Shown: positions 39,446 to 49,912 of the stretch, in pieces | Layout of the letters: the number at the start of each line of letters is the position of its first letter | How positions within the stretch are numbered: position 1 is the stretch's first letter | Assembly: GCF_031085375.1 (NCBI RefSeq) | Contig: NZ_JAVCWF010000001.1 | Coordinates: forward strand, 1,860,001 to 1,924,000 | Source: Lactiplantibacillus brownii | Lineage (GTDB): Bacteria; Bacillota; Bacilli; Lactobacillales; Lactobacillaceae | Direction: 5' to 3' | Length of the DNA stretch: 64,000 nucleotides | Translations under genes and position numbers: made by a program | Notes under the pieces: model-generated | Databases searched by the model: none | Told to the model about the DNA's origin: nothing | What the model saw: the letters and a program-made list of their open reading frames with translations, nothing else

Positions 39446-39660
39446 TTAGGAAGGATTGGCAACGACACACTTTCAGAAGACGCGTCCGTCACTACAAGCT
39501 CAAGACGAAACAGGACGTCAGTGCCACACCTTTTCAAACGTTTCGTTATGTAATACAATCAACCTGTCATACTGTCTACTAGTTTAGTGGAATAGACTGT
39601 CTTTCATCATTACGATCATCGATGTCTTTAGCACTCACCAGCCAGTGATTCGTTGCCACA
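39446..39660. other. Intergenic region upstream of dinB, nothing recognised
   Basis: About 215 bases lie between the dinB promoter and the terminator at 39,661. I see no frame with a ribosome binding site, no repeat shared with the rest of the window and no clear hairpin. Confidence 0.4.
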
Positions 39661-39823
39661 CAAAAAACACCCAAGTCGTTTAAATTGGGTGTTTCTGTTC
39701 ACTTGTCGCTCTGGACTGCGCTAAACAGTCGTCCAAGACCAATTAGATTTTAAGATTACTCACAATTTGATCATCACCACGATCTAACGTCAGAGTGGCT
39801 CATTAATAACCTATTTAATATGA
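39661..39823 (-). ncRNA. Candidate small RNA divergent from the MFS gene
   Basis: A perfect terminator on the minus strand (AACACCCAA, loop, TTGGGTGTT, then a T run; 39,693-39,661) has no gene upstream of it on that strand. About 160 bases upstream lie TTGTTT (39,857-39,852), a 17-base spacer and TATTGT (39,834-39,829). The intervening RNA can form a 5' hairpin with arms GGCTCAT/ATGAGCC and a middle hairpin around GGACGACTG/CAGTCC. There is no coding frame of note. It could be a regulatory RNA; it does not obviously match 6S or tmRNA. Confidence 0.35.
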
Positions 39824-39847
39824 GCCCTACAATACCTGAGCCTGATT

Positions 39848-39875
39848 TTTGAAACAATCATGAATTTGGTATAAT
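39848..39875 (+). promoter_or_regulatory. Promoter of the MFS gene
   Basis: TATAAT at 39,870-39,875 is preceded by TGG (extended -10) and by TTTGAA at 39,848-39,853 with a 16-base spacer. It is back to back with the small-RNA promoter candidate, and the two -35 regions overlap. Confidence 0.6.
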
Positions 39876-39901
39876 TAATTTGAATTGCAAAAAATCGTTA
39901 A

Positions 39902-39942
39902 CCCTGAGAACCGACTGGTGGGGACCGGTGCTCTCGGCTAAT
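39902..39942 (+). promoter_or_regulatory. Structured 5' leader of the MFS gene
   Basis: The leader contains ACTGGT-GGGG-ACCGGT (six pairs, GGGG loop) inside CTGAGA and TCTCGG arms, forming a GC-rich two-part hairpin 25 bases before the ribosome binding site. There is no T run, so it is not a terminator. It matches no riboswitch I can name. Confidence 0.45.
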
Positions 39943-39967
39943 AATACTCAAAGGGAAGTTCGTTCAC

Positions 39968-41149
39968 ATGCTTAAAACAATGCAGCATAATCTCCATCAA
40001 AGTTACCTATACACTGCTTTTGCCTATTTCGGGATTGCTGGCTTGTGGGTGATGTTCCTACAAGAACGCGGCCTATCACTCGTTCAGATTGGCTTATGCG
40101 AAAGTATCTATCATTTGACCAGTCTGCTATTTCAAGTTCCCGCTGGCGCACTGGCAGATCGTTTTAGTTACCGCACCATGTTAATTGCCAGCCGAATCGC
40201 GGCAGTCGGACATGCCTCAATTATGCTACTAGCCCCAGTGCACAGTTTTTGGTGGTTTGCGAGTGCCTTCATCTTACTCGGTTGGGCCTCTAGCTTACAA
40301 TCTGGCACATTGGAAACCTTGCTCTTCGAGACCTTAGTTGATGGTCAACAAAGCAAACACTATCCGCAAGTTATCAGCGTCATGAACACGATCTTAAAAG
40401 TCGCTGGGATGACCGGTCTAATTCTCGCTGGCTGGTTAATTCATGACTTTACCTTGGTTACCTACCAACTTTATTTGGTCGCCGCAATTGGGGCGCTGAT
40501 TGCCGCCATCACGCTACATGAACCTTCCCGGCATACGCCCAATGGACAACCGCTCACTTTGCGCCAAATTGCTCGGGCGGCAATAACTGGTTTACATAAA
40601 TTACCCCAATTAGCCTATTTAATGATTTTTAACACGATTTTTTCAGTGATTGGTGCAGCTTACTATAATTATTTTCAAGCGGTACTCGCCGCACACGGCT
40701 TTAAAGGTGGCCTGTTATCAGGCATTTTAGTCGTGGTAACCGTTTTAAACGTCATCAGTGTCCAATTGACACCCTATTTACAACGGTACTGGTCGCCAGT
40801 CAAGCTATTAACCGGCCTGGCCACTTTACTCATTTTCACCCTGCTACTCACTGGAACTAATCAGCTCCCAATCATGCTAGGTGGCTACTTTTTTGTCAAT
40901 ATGCTAATGGCTGGAATCGCCCCAATCATGACCAGTTATTACAATAATTTGATTGCCAGCGGTCAACGTGCTACTTTGCTTAGTGTCAGCAGCATGTTGT
41001 ATAGTCTGACGACAAGTCTGGCTTTTCCATTGATTGGTTGGCTAATCGAACATCACAGTTTCGCAGTCAGCTTTACTTGGATTGGCAGCGGCTTAGCTGT
41101 GTTGGGACTACTCAGTCTCGGCTTACTCGTTAAAACGAACCATTCCTAA
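39968..41149 (+). CDS. MFS transporter
   Basis: This 393-residue protein has twelve predicted helices and the major-facilitator loop motif GALADRFSYRTML at about residues 60-72. AAAGGGAAG precedes the ATG at 39,968. It resembles drug- or metabolite-efflux MFS proteins of lactobacilli; the substrate cannot be inferred. It converges with the interrupted WYL regulator, overlapping it by 4 bases at the 3' ends, so that regulator may once have controlled it. Confidence 0.85.
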   Translation: MLKTMQHNLHQSYLYTAFAYFGIAGLWVMFLQERGLSLVQIGLCESIYHLTSLLFQVPAGALADRFSYRTMLIASRIAAVGHASIMLLAPVHSFWWFASAFILLGWASSLQSGTLETLLFETLVDGQQSKHYPQVISVMNTILKVAGMTGLILAGWLIHDFTLVTYQLYLVAAIGALIAAITLHEPSRHTPNGQPLTLRQIARAAITGLHKLPQLAYLMIFNTIFSVIGAAYYNYFQAVLAAHGFKGGLLSGILVVVTVLNVISVQLTPYLQRYWSPVKLLTGLATLLIFTLLLTGTNQLPIMLGGYFFVNMLMAGIAPIMTSYYNNLIASGQRATLLSVSSMLYSLTTSLAFPLIGWLIEHHSFAVSFTWIGSGLAVLGLLSLGLLVKTNHS

Positions 41150-42073
41150 TCATTGTATTTTTCCAATGTGGCTTTAAGCACTTTCTGAACTGAGGTGACT
41201 AATGACTGTGGCGTCAATACCTTTACCCGTGGTCCTTGGCCGACTAACCAAAGTAAAATACCTTGCTCAAAAGATTGTGCTTCAATAATCACACTGTGAT
41301 CCGGCATCGTTTTAATCACACGAGATTGCGGTAACCGGTCTAGCGCCGTCTGTGGAAATGCCCAATAACGGAAAGTAAACGTCAACTCGTTACCCCCATG
41401 CAATAAATAAGTCTGATTATTAAACGCCGCCTCATTGATTTTTTGATCATACCGCAAACGAATTCGCTTATTGGTCACTGGTTTTATCGTCTGAAAACGA
41501 TCCAACCGGTAAATTGCGTGCGGCCGGTTCTCATTAAACATCACGATATAAAAGTAAAAGTCAGCAAAATACAGACTTATCGGTACGCCAACTTCAGTAT
41601 GGGCTTGACCGTCACTACTATGCACATAGTCAAAACTCAGCGTTGTCTTCTGCATAATCCAGATTGAAAATTGTTTAATTGATGGTAATAATTCCTGAGA
41701 ACCTTGTCCGACCGGCTTATATTGCGCCAGCCCAACACTGGAGAGCTTCTTCACGGCCGTTCGTTCGGCCGGTGCTAACAGTCCCAACAAGGCCCGACGT
41801 AGCGTCAGTAATTCGGCTTGACTAAAGGCTCGCGTTCCCATCAGTACTTTTAATAGGCTCAAGACCTGCTCTGCTTGCAGCTGATTAGTTGCAAGCAAGG
41901 CATACACATTTGACCTCGATTGGTGGACAAATTGATAATCTAGATTGCTTTCAGCTAACAAATCACGCAAACTGGCCATATCCCGTTGGACCGTCCTCTT
42001 CGTGACGTGATATTTTTCAACAAATTGTTCGGTCGTCATCGGTTTGCCGGCTAATAAATCAATAAATAACGCG

Positions 42074-43116
42074 TAGTGCTAGTCTTGTAACATTTGTCGG
42101 ATAGTTCATTGATTAAATCAAATTATATGCAAAAAGCCCGCATTTGCGGTAGCTTCTAAGGTGACTAAACCCAGAAAGAAGAACCGTAAATGCAAGGCCT
42201 CCTTAAAGCTATCCCAAAATTCAATTTAATTCAAGCAACCGTCCAAGAATTCATCAAAATAATTACACCAATTTACCAACTATTGCCAAAAAGATTTCGT
42301 TTTCGTCAAAATTATCGTCAACTAAAAGTTAATGACGTCACGATTATCGCTTGTATGCTTGCGCGAATAGCGTTACGTGACCCTTCAGAAACCCACTTCC
42401 ATCAAACTTTGGCGGCTTCCGGAGTGGTTGTTCCAGAACGAAGTCGTTACAATCGTCGGTGTCGCGACCTTCTTCAAATAATGAAGTTGATCCGTCAGTA
42501 TCTATTGAAGCGATATCGGCATGGCAGCACTTATGAAATCATTGATAGTGCCCCAATCACTTTGGTCTCAGCAAGACGAAGTAATCAAGCAAAAGTCTTA
42601 CGAGGTGTAGCTCATAAAGGCTATAACGCAACCAAGCAACTATATTATTATGGCTTCAAGCTACATGCGGTGATGGATAATGACGGTTATTTTGTGAACT
42701 GGGAACTGACACCAGCAAACGTTGATGATAGAAAACCAGTTGAAGAGCTTTTACGAGAAGCACCGGCTCATCAAGTCTTAGCAGACGGCGGATACTTGAG
42801 CCGGAAGCTTCAAGAACGATTAAAATCACAAGGAATCAACTTCTGGTTTCCACTGCGAAAGAACATGAGGAAAACAGATCATATAAATTCCTCATTTCTA
42901 AAAAATCAACGACGATATATTGAAACAGGTTTTAATAATTTGAATATCGTTGGCCATTTTGAACATCCTGGAACCCGAACGCTAATCGGCCTAGGTAGCC
43001 GATTAGCGGCACTATTTTTATGGAACATTATCAAGGTTCATAGCAATCTAGCTCAAGGTAAAAGCGGACTTAGCATAAATTAGTGCTTCACTAGAAATAT
43101 TACGGAACTAGCACTA
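42074..43116 (+). mobile_element. IS982-family insertion sequence
   Basis: The 1,043-base element has imperfect inverted ends TAGTGCTAGTCTTGTAACAT (left) and TAGTGCTAGTTCCGTAATAT (right, reverse complement), 16 of 20 matching. It contains one transposase gene. CGCG at 42,070-42,073 and 43,117-43,120 is the apparent 4-base target duplication. It interrupts the WYL regulator gene. Confidence 0.88.
42190..43083 (+). CDS. IS982-family transposase
   Basis: This 297-residue DDE transposase has the three acidic positions in EIIDSAPITL, VLADGGYLSRKL and YIETGFNNLNIVGHFEHPG, the last being the IS982 signature. The length is normal and the frame intact, so the element is probably active or recently active. 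Confidence 0.92.
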   Translation: MQGLLKAIPKFNLIQATVQEFIKIITPIYQLLPKRFRFRQNYRQLKVNDVTIIACMLARIALRDPSETHFHQTLAASGVVVPERSRYNRRCRDLLQIMKLIRQYLLKRYRHGSTYEIIDSAPITLVSARRSNQAKVLRGVAHKGYNATKQLYYYGFKLHAVMDNDGYFVNWELTPANVDDRKPVEELLREAPAHQVLADGGYLSRKLQERLKSQGINFWFPLRKNMRKTDHINSSFLKNQRRYIETGFNNLNIVGHFEHPGTRTLIGLGSRLAALFLWNIIKVHSNLAQGKSGLSIN

Positions 43117-43206
43117 CGCGTTAAATACATTAATAACTCGTTCAGTGTTATTCATTTTAAATTCCTCATTTGACTTAATTTTTGCCATGGCATTTTTTTA
43201 TGTATC

Positions 43207-43233
43207 GACCAACTTTCTTGACGAAAGCTGGCC
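43207..43233 (-). terminator. Hairpin downstream of the 424-residue gene
   Basis: On the minus strand GGCCAGCTTTC pairs with GAAAGTTGGTC around a 5-base loop (TTGAC/GTCAA). The following sequence is A-rich and not T-rich, so termination is uncertain. Confidence 0.35.
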
Positions 43234-43242
43234 GTAAATCAG

Positions 43243-44517
43243 TTAATTATTTTCTTGGTTGATTGACTGAGTCCCGGTTGCATCAATGCGTAGTCCTGCA
43301 AATAGTGTCGTGACTAGATCACCAAAGGATAAATCATAATATTGCACGCCTTCGGTACTGTGATCGTACAACCCATAGACGGTTTCAAATAGGTGATCAC
43401 TTAGATCTTGATCGAAGCGTCCCGGCTCTTGAGTCAGCGTGCAATCATCAAGAGCGCCATTAACCAGACTAAATTCGTCAGCAATACTGGTGTCTTCCAA
43501 GAGTCGACTACAACGCGTGATCACTAACCCATTTTTCTGGGCGAGCTTAAGTAACGCATCTGATAACTTTTTTCCTGCCTTCTGAACGTCGGCGGATTGT
43601 TCGTGAGTAAGATAGTACATGGTTATTGTCAGGGAAACATCCGCAATTTCATCACTCCAAGCCACTTTTTTCTCGGCATCATAGAAGCGGTATTTGGCCA
43701 CATAATGATCTTCATCATTAATAATAGGGGCATTTTCTAGGAACTTCATATCACTGATACTAGTCACTTCTCGCAATTCAGACGTCTGATGTTCTTCAAA
43801 CAATAAGCTTGCAAGCGCCAATCGATCGGCACCAATACCTCGTGGAATTAAGAGTAAGGCCACAATATCTTCTGGACGAATCCCCAGAATCAAGCAACAC
43901 AAGACTGCACCCAGCTTTTCCAAACCAAAACCACTAATAATCATTTGATTGTCTTCATCAAAGATCGCATAACTAACTGTTGCGGCTTGTTCGACCACTT
44001 CAGCCGGCTTAAGCTGAGTCATGACCAAGTCATGTTCCAGGTTAACCATTACCGGTCCGTCTGCCATCACAGCTTGGACCAGTTGTGCATAATCAGTATC
44101 AGCTAACACGGCCTGCATTAACAAGCGATCATCAACGACTTTCCAAGCCGTCTCACGTTTTTGATTTGACCCAATCACTCTGAAGCCGAGCTTATTGGCT
44201 TGATGAATCAAGTCCATGACCACGGACAAGTTTGGGACATCCAGGTCTAGCGGCGTCAGTTTCTGCCCCGACAAAAGTTTCGGTATCAAATGTTCAAAAT
44301 CGTACTTATCACGTCCTTGCATGTACAACACACCATGCTCATCATACAAGTCATAACGACCGCGTTTTTCGATTAGACGATGTTTTTCAGGCGCAACTAG
44401 ATTCGACATCGAATCAGCGTCAATCCGATTTGCTTCACTATAAAAATAGGAATAATAATTAACACCTAAGTTATTTTGTTCTAGATATTGATTGAACGCT
44501 TCACTTGTCACTGTCAT
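43243..44517 (-). CDS. Protein of unknown function, 424 residues
   Basis: This acidic soluble protein has no signal peptide or membrane segment. I recognise no domain. Visible features are the segment NYYSYFYSEANRIDADSMSN near the N-terminus, a central hydrophobic stretch GFGLEKLGAVLCCLILGIRP (about residues 198-217) and an acidic C-terminal half (ITMYYLTHEQSADVQKAGKK). It stands alone between the IS-hit regulator and yajC. Upstream, near 44,605-44,635, GACACAACATGTC forms part of an imperfect palindrome that could be an operator; a possible -10 TATAGT lies near 44,590. Confidence 0.8.
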   Translation of the reverse strand: MTVTSEAFNQYLEQNNLGVNYYSYFYSEANRIDADSMSNLVAPEKHRLIEKRGRYDLYDEHGVLYMQGRDKYDFEHLIPKLLSGQKLTPLDLDVPNLSVVMDLIHQANKLGFRVIGSNQKRETAWKVVDDRLLMQAVLADTDYAQLVQAVMADGPVMVNLEHDLVMTQLKPAEVVEQAATVSYAIFDEDNQMIISGFGLEKLGAVLCCLILGIRPEDIVALLLIPRGIGADRLALASLLFEEHQTSELREVTSISDMKFLENAPIINDEDHYVAKYRFYDAEKKVAWSDEIADVSLTITMYYLTHEQSADVQKAGKKLSDALLKLAQKNGLVITRCSRLLEDTSIADEFSLVNGALDDCTLTQEPGRFDQDLSDHLFETVYGLYDHSTEGVQYYDLSFGDLVTTLFAGLRIDATGTQSINQENN

Positions 44518-44658
44518 TATTTAGCCTCCATTAGCTGAACCACTCATCGTAAGCTTACCAACAAATTCCCACGTCTTGCTTAATTGACTATACTAAAATT
44601 TTATCAGAGTATCACGACACAACATGTCGTTATAGTGACTTTTTAAAAATTTTTTGAT

Positions 44659-44691
44659 AAAAAAAAGCTCAACCATTTTCAGGTTGAACTC
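44659..44691 (-). terminator. Terminator of yajC
   Basis: On the minus strand GTTCAACC and GGTTGAGC pair around TGAAAAT and are followed by seven or more Ts, about 30 bases after the yajC stop. Confidence 0.85.
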
Positions 44692-44720
44692 GATTAACCA
44701 TTATAAAGTTATCGTTCGGC

Positions 44721-45155
44721 TTACTTAGCTTCGCTATCAGCATCACTGGCGGCTGAATCATCAGCAGTCGTTGCGGCACTATCAACGTTACTAGTTGCGG
44801 CTGAGTCGATATGGTTTTCGTTCGTATCGGCTGAGTCATCGGCAGCTTGATCAGTATCATCTGATTTAGCAGCTGTGGCTTTAGCGGCATCCGCGTTTGG
44901 TGCAATTTTAGCAATGGCACTTAAATCGAATACTAAGAAAATGCCGTCACAGTCTAACGTTACGGTTTTTTCAGCTTCGTTAACTTCGTCGACAACGCCG
45001 TGTAACCGACCAATCGTAGCAACTTTATCGCCGCGTTTGATCTTGCTAAGCATTTGTTGATGTTGTTGTTGTTGTTTTCTCTGTGGACGGATCATGAAGA
45101 AGTACAAGAATGCGAACATGACCACAATGAACAGAACTGATGTTAGTTGACCCAT
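44721..45155 (-). CDS. yajC: Sec translocase accessory subunit YajC
   Basis: This 144-residue protein has one N-terminal membrane helix (VLFIVVMFAFLYFFMI), the family motif RPQRKQQQQHQQML and the conserved domain KRGDKVATIGRLHGVVDEV. The last 55 residues are a low-complexity tail of A, D, S and T with repeats of DSAAT and ADDSA, which is longer than in most YajC proteins. It follows tgt, the usual tgt-yajC pair. Confidence 0.92.
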   Translation of the reverse strand: MGQLTSVLFIVVMFAFLYFFMIRPQRKQQQQHQQMLSKIKRGDKVATIGRLHGVVDEVNEAEKTVTLDCDGIFLVFDLSAIAKIAPNADAAKATAAKSDDTDQAADDSADTNENHIDSAATSNVDSAATTADDSAASDADSEAK

Positions 45156-45227
45156 ATAAGTATCGCTCCTAATCTATGTTTGACTATCTTTAACTTTAAC
45201 AAATTACGCTATAAATTACTAGTATCC

Positions 45228-46397
<1,170 letters not shown>

Positions 46398-46495
46398 CTA
46401 AACTTTCAATATCATAGCACGATTCAAGGCCATGAGCCAGCGCAGTCGGGACTGGCATTGCCTACTGACACACGCTCGACCAGCTCTCTTAGGCC

Positions 46496-46529
46496 AAAAA
46501 GAGACCGGAACCAACTAAGTTCCAGTCTC
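46496..46529 (-). terminator. Terminator of the ruvAB-queA operon
   Basis: On the minus strand GAGACTGGAAC and GTTCCGGTCTC pair around a short loop and are followed by TTTTT, just after the queA stop. Confidence 0.85.
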
Positions 46530-46541
46530 AGTCTGATTTTC

Positions 46542-47576
46542 CTAATGAATGTACATTGCATCGCCAAAACTAAAGAAGCGATACTTTTCATCAATCGCAT
46601 GTTGGTAAGCATTTAAGATCATATCACGACCAGTAAACGCCGCCACTAACATGACTAAGGTTGATTTTGGTAAATGGAAATTCGTAATAAATGCATCAAC
46701 GACTTTCCACTGATAACCTGGTTTAATGAAGATATCGGTCCAACCAGAATCTGGCTTAATTTCACCATTAAACTTCGTCCCAACAGTTTCAAGCGTCCGA
46801 ATCGAAGTCGTCCCGGTGGCAATAATCCGACCGCCATTCGCCCGGACTTCATTTAAAGTCTTGGCGGCAGCTTCATCTAGACGATAGAATTCACTGTGCA
46901 TCTTGTGATCTTCAATATTATCTTCTTCAACGGGTCGGAACGTCCCTAACCCAACGTGCAACGTTAAATAAACTAACTTAACGCCCTTGTCCTGAACCTT
47001 TTGTAACAAGTCTTTGGTCCAATGTAGCCCAGCCGTTGGGGCCGCCGCGGAACCGTTTTCTTTAGCATAAACGGTTTGATAACGATCAGGATCGTCCAAC
47101 TTTTCCTTAATATAAGGTGGTAAGGGCGTCTCCCCTAAGCTTTCAAGGACTTCCATGAAAATGCCGTCATAATGGAATTCAATGAGTCGAATGCCATCTT
47201 CTTTTTCAGCAGTGACGGTCGCAGTTAACTTGCCATCCCCAAAGGAAATGACTGTCCCGACATGTGCCCGCTTCGCAGGCTTCATCAAAGTTTCCCATTC
47301 ATCGCCTTCAGTATTGTGTAACAACAATACTTCGGCATGGCCACCAGTTTCAGGCTTAACGCCGTACAACCGGGCTGGCATGACCCGTGAATTATTCATG
47401 ACAACGGCATCACCAGGATTTAATTGATCGATAATATCGTAAAAATGCTTATCCTGCATCTCACCAGTCTGGCGATCTAATTCTAACAATCGAGATGAAT
47501 CCCGTTGTTTAATTGGTGTTTGGGCAATTAATTCGTGTGGTAAATCATAATCAAAATCTTCAAGCGTTAAGCTCAT
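46542..47576 (-). CDS. queA: S-adenosylmethionine:tRNA ribosyltransferase-isomerase
   Basis: This 344-residue enzyme turns preQ1 in tRNA into epoxyqueuosine. It has [19 protein letters not shown] at the start, [14 protein letters not shown] (family signature), [11 protein letters not shown] and [13 protein letters not shown]. It lies 16 bases after ruvB, forming ruvA-ruvB-queA. Confidence 0.96.
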   Translation of the reverse strand: MSLTLEDFDYDLPHELIAQTPIKQRDSSRLLELDRQTGEMQDKHFYDIIDQLNPGDAVVMNNSRVMPARLYGVKPETGGHAEVLLLHNTEGDEWETLMKPAKRAHVGTVISFGDGKLTATVTAEKEDGIRLIEFHYDGIFMEVLESLGETPLPPYIKEKLDDPDRYQTVYAKENGSAAAPTAGLHWTKDLLQKVQDKGVKLVYLTLHVGLGTFRPVEEDNIEDHKMHSEFYRLDEAAAKTLNEVRANGGRIIATGTTSIRTLETVGTKFNGEIKPDSGWTDIFIKPGYQWKVVDAFITNFHLPKSTLVMLVAAFTGRDMILNAYQHAIDEKYRFFSFGDAMYIH

Positions 47577-47592
47577 TACTGTGACCTCTAAT

Positions 47593-48603
47593 CTATTTAT
47601 TCTCTGGGTATGGAAAACCCAAGTGTTGATAACCCTTTAATGTGACGACCCGACCGCGTTGTGTTCGTTTGAGGAACCCAATTTGTAGCAAATAAGGTTC
47701 CACGACCTCAGCGATCGTATCCGTTTCTTCACCGATGTTCGCCGCAATCGTGGCTAACCCCACCGGTCCACCATCATAATATTCTAACATCGTCCGCAAC
47801 AGTTTGTTATCTGTTTCATTTAAACCGGCGTCATCGACCCGTAAATAAGTCAATGAACGACTCACGATGGCTTCATCAATGGCATCCTTATCGGCAACTT
47901 CCGCAAAGTCACGAATCCGTTTAAACAGCCGGTTCGCAATCCGTGGCGTGCCACGCGACCGACGCGCAATTTCATGCGCACCCGATGGCTTGATGCTGGT
48001 TCCAAAAATATCAGCGGTCCGTTTAACGATATCTTCCAAATCGGCCACTTGATAGTATTCCATGTGCTCAACGATCCCAAAACGGTCACGCAACGGTGCT
48101 GAGAGCATCCCAGCTCGCGTCGTTGCACCAATTAAGGTGAATGGTGGTAAAGGAAAATGAACCGGATGAGCGGTCGGACCTTGGCCAACCACGATATCGA
48201 CAAAGAAATCTTCCATCGCTGAATATAACATTTCTTCCACGATTTTGGGTAAGCGATGAATTTCATCAATAAATAAGATATCACCAGGTTCCAATTCATT
48301 CAAGAGGGCCACCAGATCACCAGGCTTTTCAATGGCAGGCCCACTGGTCGTTCGAATATGCACTTGCATTTCGTTGGCAATCACCATGGCTAATGTGGTC
48401 TTCCCTAAGCCTGGGGGACCAAAAAGCAACACGTGATCTAAAGACTCTTCACGTTTACGAGCCGCCTCAATATAAACCCCAAGCTCATGCTTGACGCGCT
48501 CTTGACCAATGTATTGGGCCAGCGTTTGCGGACGAAGCGACTTCTCTAAAGACCCTTCGGCGGCATCCGTTTTGTCACCAGATAATAATTTGTCGTCGTC
48601 CAA
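47593..48603 (-). CDS. ruvB: Holliday junction branch migration ATPase RuvB
   Basis: This 336-residue AAA+ motor has Walker [11 protein letters not shown] at residues 61-70, Walker [12 protein letters not shown], sensor 1 [17 protein letters not shown] and the winged-helix end with [15 protein letters not shown]. It lies 10 bases after ruvA. Confidence 0.97.
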   Translation of the reverse strand: MDDDKLLSGDKTDAAEGSLEKSLRPQTLAQYIGQERVKHELGVYIEAARKREESLDHVLLFGPPGLGKTTLAMVIANEMQVHIRTTSGPAIEKPGDLVALLNELEPGDILFIDEIHRLPKIVEEMLYSAMEDFFVDIVVGQGPTAHPVHFPLPPFTLIGATTRAGMLSAPLRDRFGIVEHMEYYQVADLEDIVKRTADIFGTSIKPSGAHEIARRSRGTPRIANRLFKRIRDFAEVADKDAIDEAIVSRSLTYLRVDDAGLNETDNKLLRTMLEYYDGGPVGLATIAANIGEETDTIAEVVEPYLLQIGFLKRTQRGRVVTLKGYQHLGFPYPENK

Positions 48604-48613
48604 GCGATCCCTC

Positions 48614-49222
48614 CTACTTCGTCAATAATCGTAGGCCTTCACTCAATAAGTCGTTCGTATCCACCGACTTAGTTTGGCTAAAGGCCTCTAGTTTCTTTGT
48701 AATCTTCTTGATCTCGCGAGCTGAGTAACCGAGTGCTTCTAACGCTGCCAAAGCATCTGATAACGCGCCATCGGCCGAGTCAGTTGGCATTTCTAGTGCC
48801 GTTTGTCCCGTCACCGCAACGTTAAGATCATTTAATTTATCTTTTAAGTCTAAAACAATTTGTTGTGCCGTTTTCTTGCCTACGCCTGGGAAACTTGTTA
48901 AGTACGTGGCATTGCCCTGATTAATGGCTTGGATTAAACCGGCATGGTCATTATTAGCGAGAATCGCTAGCGCAGATTTAGGACCAATCCCAGAGACGTT
49001 CAATAATTTTTCGAATAATGCTTTTTCATCCGCATCATAAAACCCAAACAGCGACATACCGTTGTCGCTGACGGCTTGATGGATATACATTTTGACGGCA
49101 GCGTCGCCGACTTGATAACGATAAGGGTTGGCCGTTAATACTTTATAGCCGATGCCCGCCACTTCGATTACCACGAAGCCGGGCGTCACATCGGTGATCT
49201 GGCCTAAGAAATATTCATACAC
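48614..49222 (-). CDS. ruvA: Holliday junction branch migration protein RuvA
   Basis: This protein of about 202 residues tetramerises on Holliday junctions and recruits RuvB. It has the OB domain ([14 protein letters not shown]), helix-hairpin-helix motifs [16 protein letters not shown] and [19 protein letters not shown], and the C-terminal domain III ([12 protein letters not shown]). I place the start at the GTG at 49,222 (VYEYFLGQ), 10 bases after GGAG; a TTG two codons upstream is only 4 bases from the site. An AAACGTATGTTT palindrome in its leader resembles a LexA site. Confidence 0.93.
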   Translation of the reverse strand: MYEYFLGQITDVTPGFVVIEVAGIGYKVLTANPYRYQVGDAAVKMYIHQAVSDNGMSLFGFYDADEKALFEKLLNVSGIGPKSALAILANNDHAGLIQAINQGNATYLTSFPGVGKKTAQQIVLDLKDKLNDLNVAVTGQTALEMPTDSADGALSDALAALEALGYSAREIKKITKKLEAFSQTKSVDTNDLLSEGLRLLTK

Positions 49223-49242
49223 GGTCAATTTTCTCCTTTAGT

Positions 49243-49256
49243 AAAACGTATGTTTG
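49243..49256. promoter_or_regulatory. Weak LexA-like palindrome upstream of ruvA
   Basis: AAAACGTATGTTTG has a perfect AAACGTATGTTT core and matches about 11 of 14 positions of the SOS box. It lies between a TACAAT with extended TGG (minus strand, near 49,270) and the ruvA start. ruvAB is SOS-controlled in several Firmicutes, but this site lacks the GAAC half. Confidence 0.35.
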
Positions 49257-49381
49257 CTTGCTAAATTGTACCACATTCTCAGCCTCGCTTGATAGCTTTC
49301 GACTGATGATTTTACCGATTATCCCGACTTGCCCAAATGGCCCCGAACATGCTATGCTCAAACCCAATGGAGGAGATAATT

Positions 49382-49903
49382 TTGCAATTAAAACCTTTTA
49401 TCGCCGTGCTGCCAAATACGGCCGGCCTAACGAAAATTAAAACTACCGATCAAAATTGGTCTGCTCAAGACGAACAGACGCAAGCCGATAGTAGCTACTA
49501 TTGGTATGAACTGACACAAAATGGCGTTCATCAATGGCGTCTCATTGCCCGTTGGCCTGAAAATCAGACCGTCTCAACCATGGTGCCAGCCGACATCAAC
49601 ACGGTGCTTTACCCCAAGCAACCGGTCATTGAAATGCTAATTGATGACTGGGTGGGCCACTTTCCAAAAGCGCTGGAAGTCACCGACGACGCGGGGGTCA
49701 CACATCGACTCTGGCAAATTACCGATACGACGGTCAATACCGATATTACCGAAGCCTTGGCACCCGTTCAACCTAATAAAACCTGGCTAACGACAACCAG
49801 TACCCCTTTAGTCATGTTAGTCGCTGATAGCGAATGGGCTAAATTCAAAACACCAGTCACCGTGCCGACTCATTTGATTAAATTAGCACTCAAGACACCT
49901 TAA
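49382..49903 (+). CDS. Protein of unknown function, TTG start
   Basis: From the TTG at 49,382, preceded 6 bases upstream by GGAGGAG, the frame gives about 173 residues beginning LQLKPFIAVLPNTAG. The longer frame from the ATG at 49,337 has no site. The protein is soluble, W-rich and has no motif I recognise; segments include YYWYELTQNGVHQWRLIARW and MLIDDWVGHFPKAL. A possible promoter (TTGCCC, 18 bases, TATGCT; near 49,329-49,358) lies just upstream. It is divergent from ruvA. Confidence 0.75.
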   Translation: MQLKPFIAVLPNTAGLTKIKTTDQNWSAQDEQTQADSSYYWYELTQNGVHQWRLIARWPENQTVSTMVPADINTVLYPKQPVIEMLIDDWVGHFPKALEVTDDAGVTHRLWQITDTTVNTDITEALAPVQPNKTWLTTTSTPLVMLVADSEWAKFKTPVTVPTHLIKLALKTP

Positions 49904-49912
49904 TCCTTACGG

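Larger units (their letters stand above)
41146..43155 (-). pseudogene. HTH/WYL-domain transcriptional regulator, split by IS982-type element
   Basis: The main part (42,073-41,146) has the helix-turn-helix MTTEQFVEKYHVTKRTVQRD and a C-terminal WYL-type ligand domain (around GVPISLYFADFYFYIVMFNE). The first codons are on the other side of the insertion: an ATG at 43,155 reads MNNTERVINVFNA. Joining both pieces and counting CGCG once gives MNNTERVINVFNALFIDLLA and then GKPMTTEQF, a natural HTH start. An internal ATG at 42,039 would give a 297-residue protein lacking the first helices. Confidence 0.82.

Noticed and set aside
42039..42041. The 297-residue frame starting here as an intact WYL regulator.
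   Set aside because: The family-like sequence ALFIDLLAGKP continues upstream of this ATG to the IS border and on the other side of the IS, so the ATG is internal.
44605..44635. Imperfect palindrome around GACACAACATGTC as a defined operator.
   Set aside because: It is not repeated elsewhere in the window and no regulator is nearby; kept only as a remark with the 424-residue gene.
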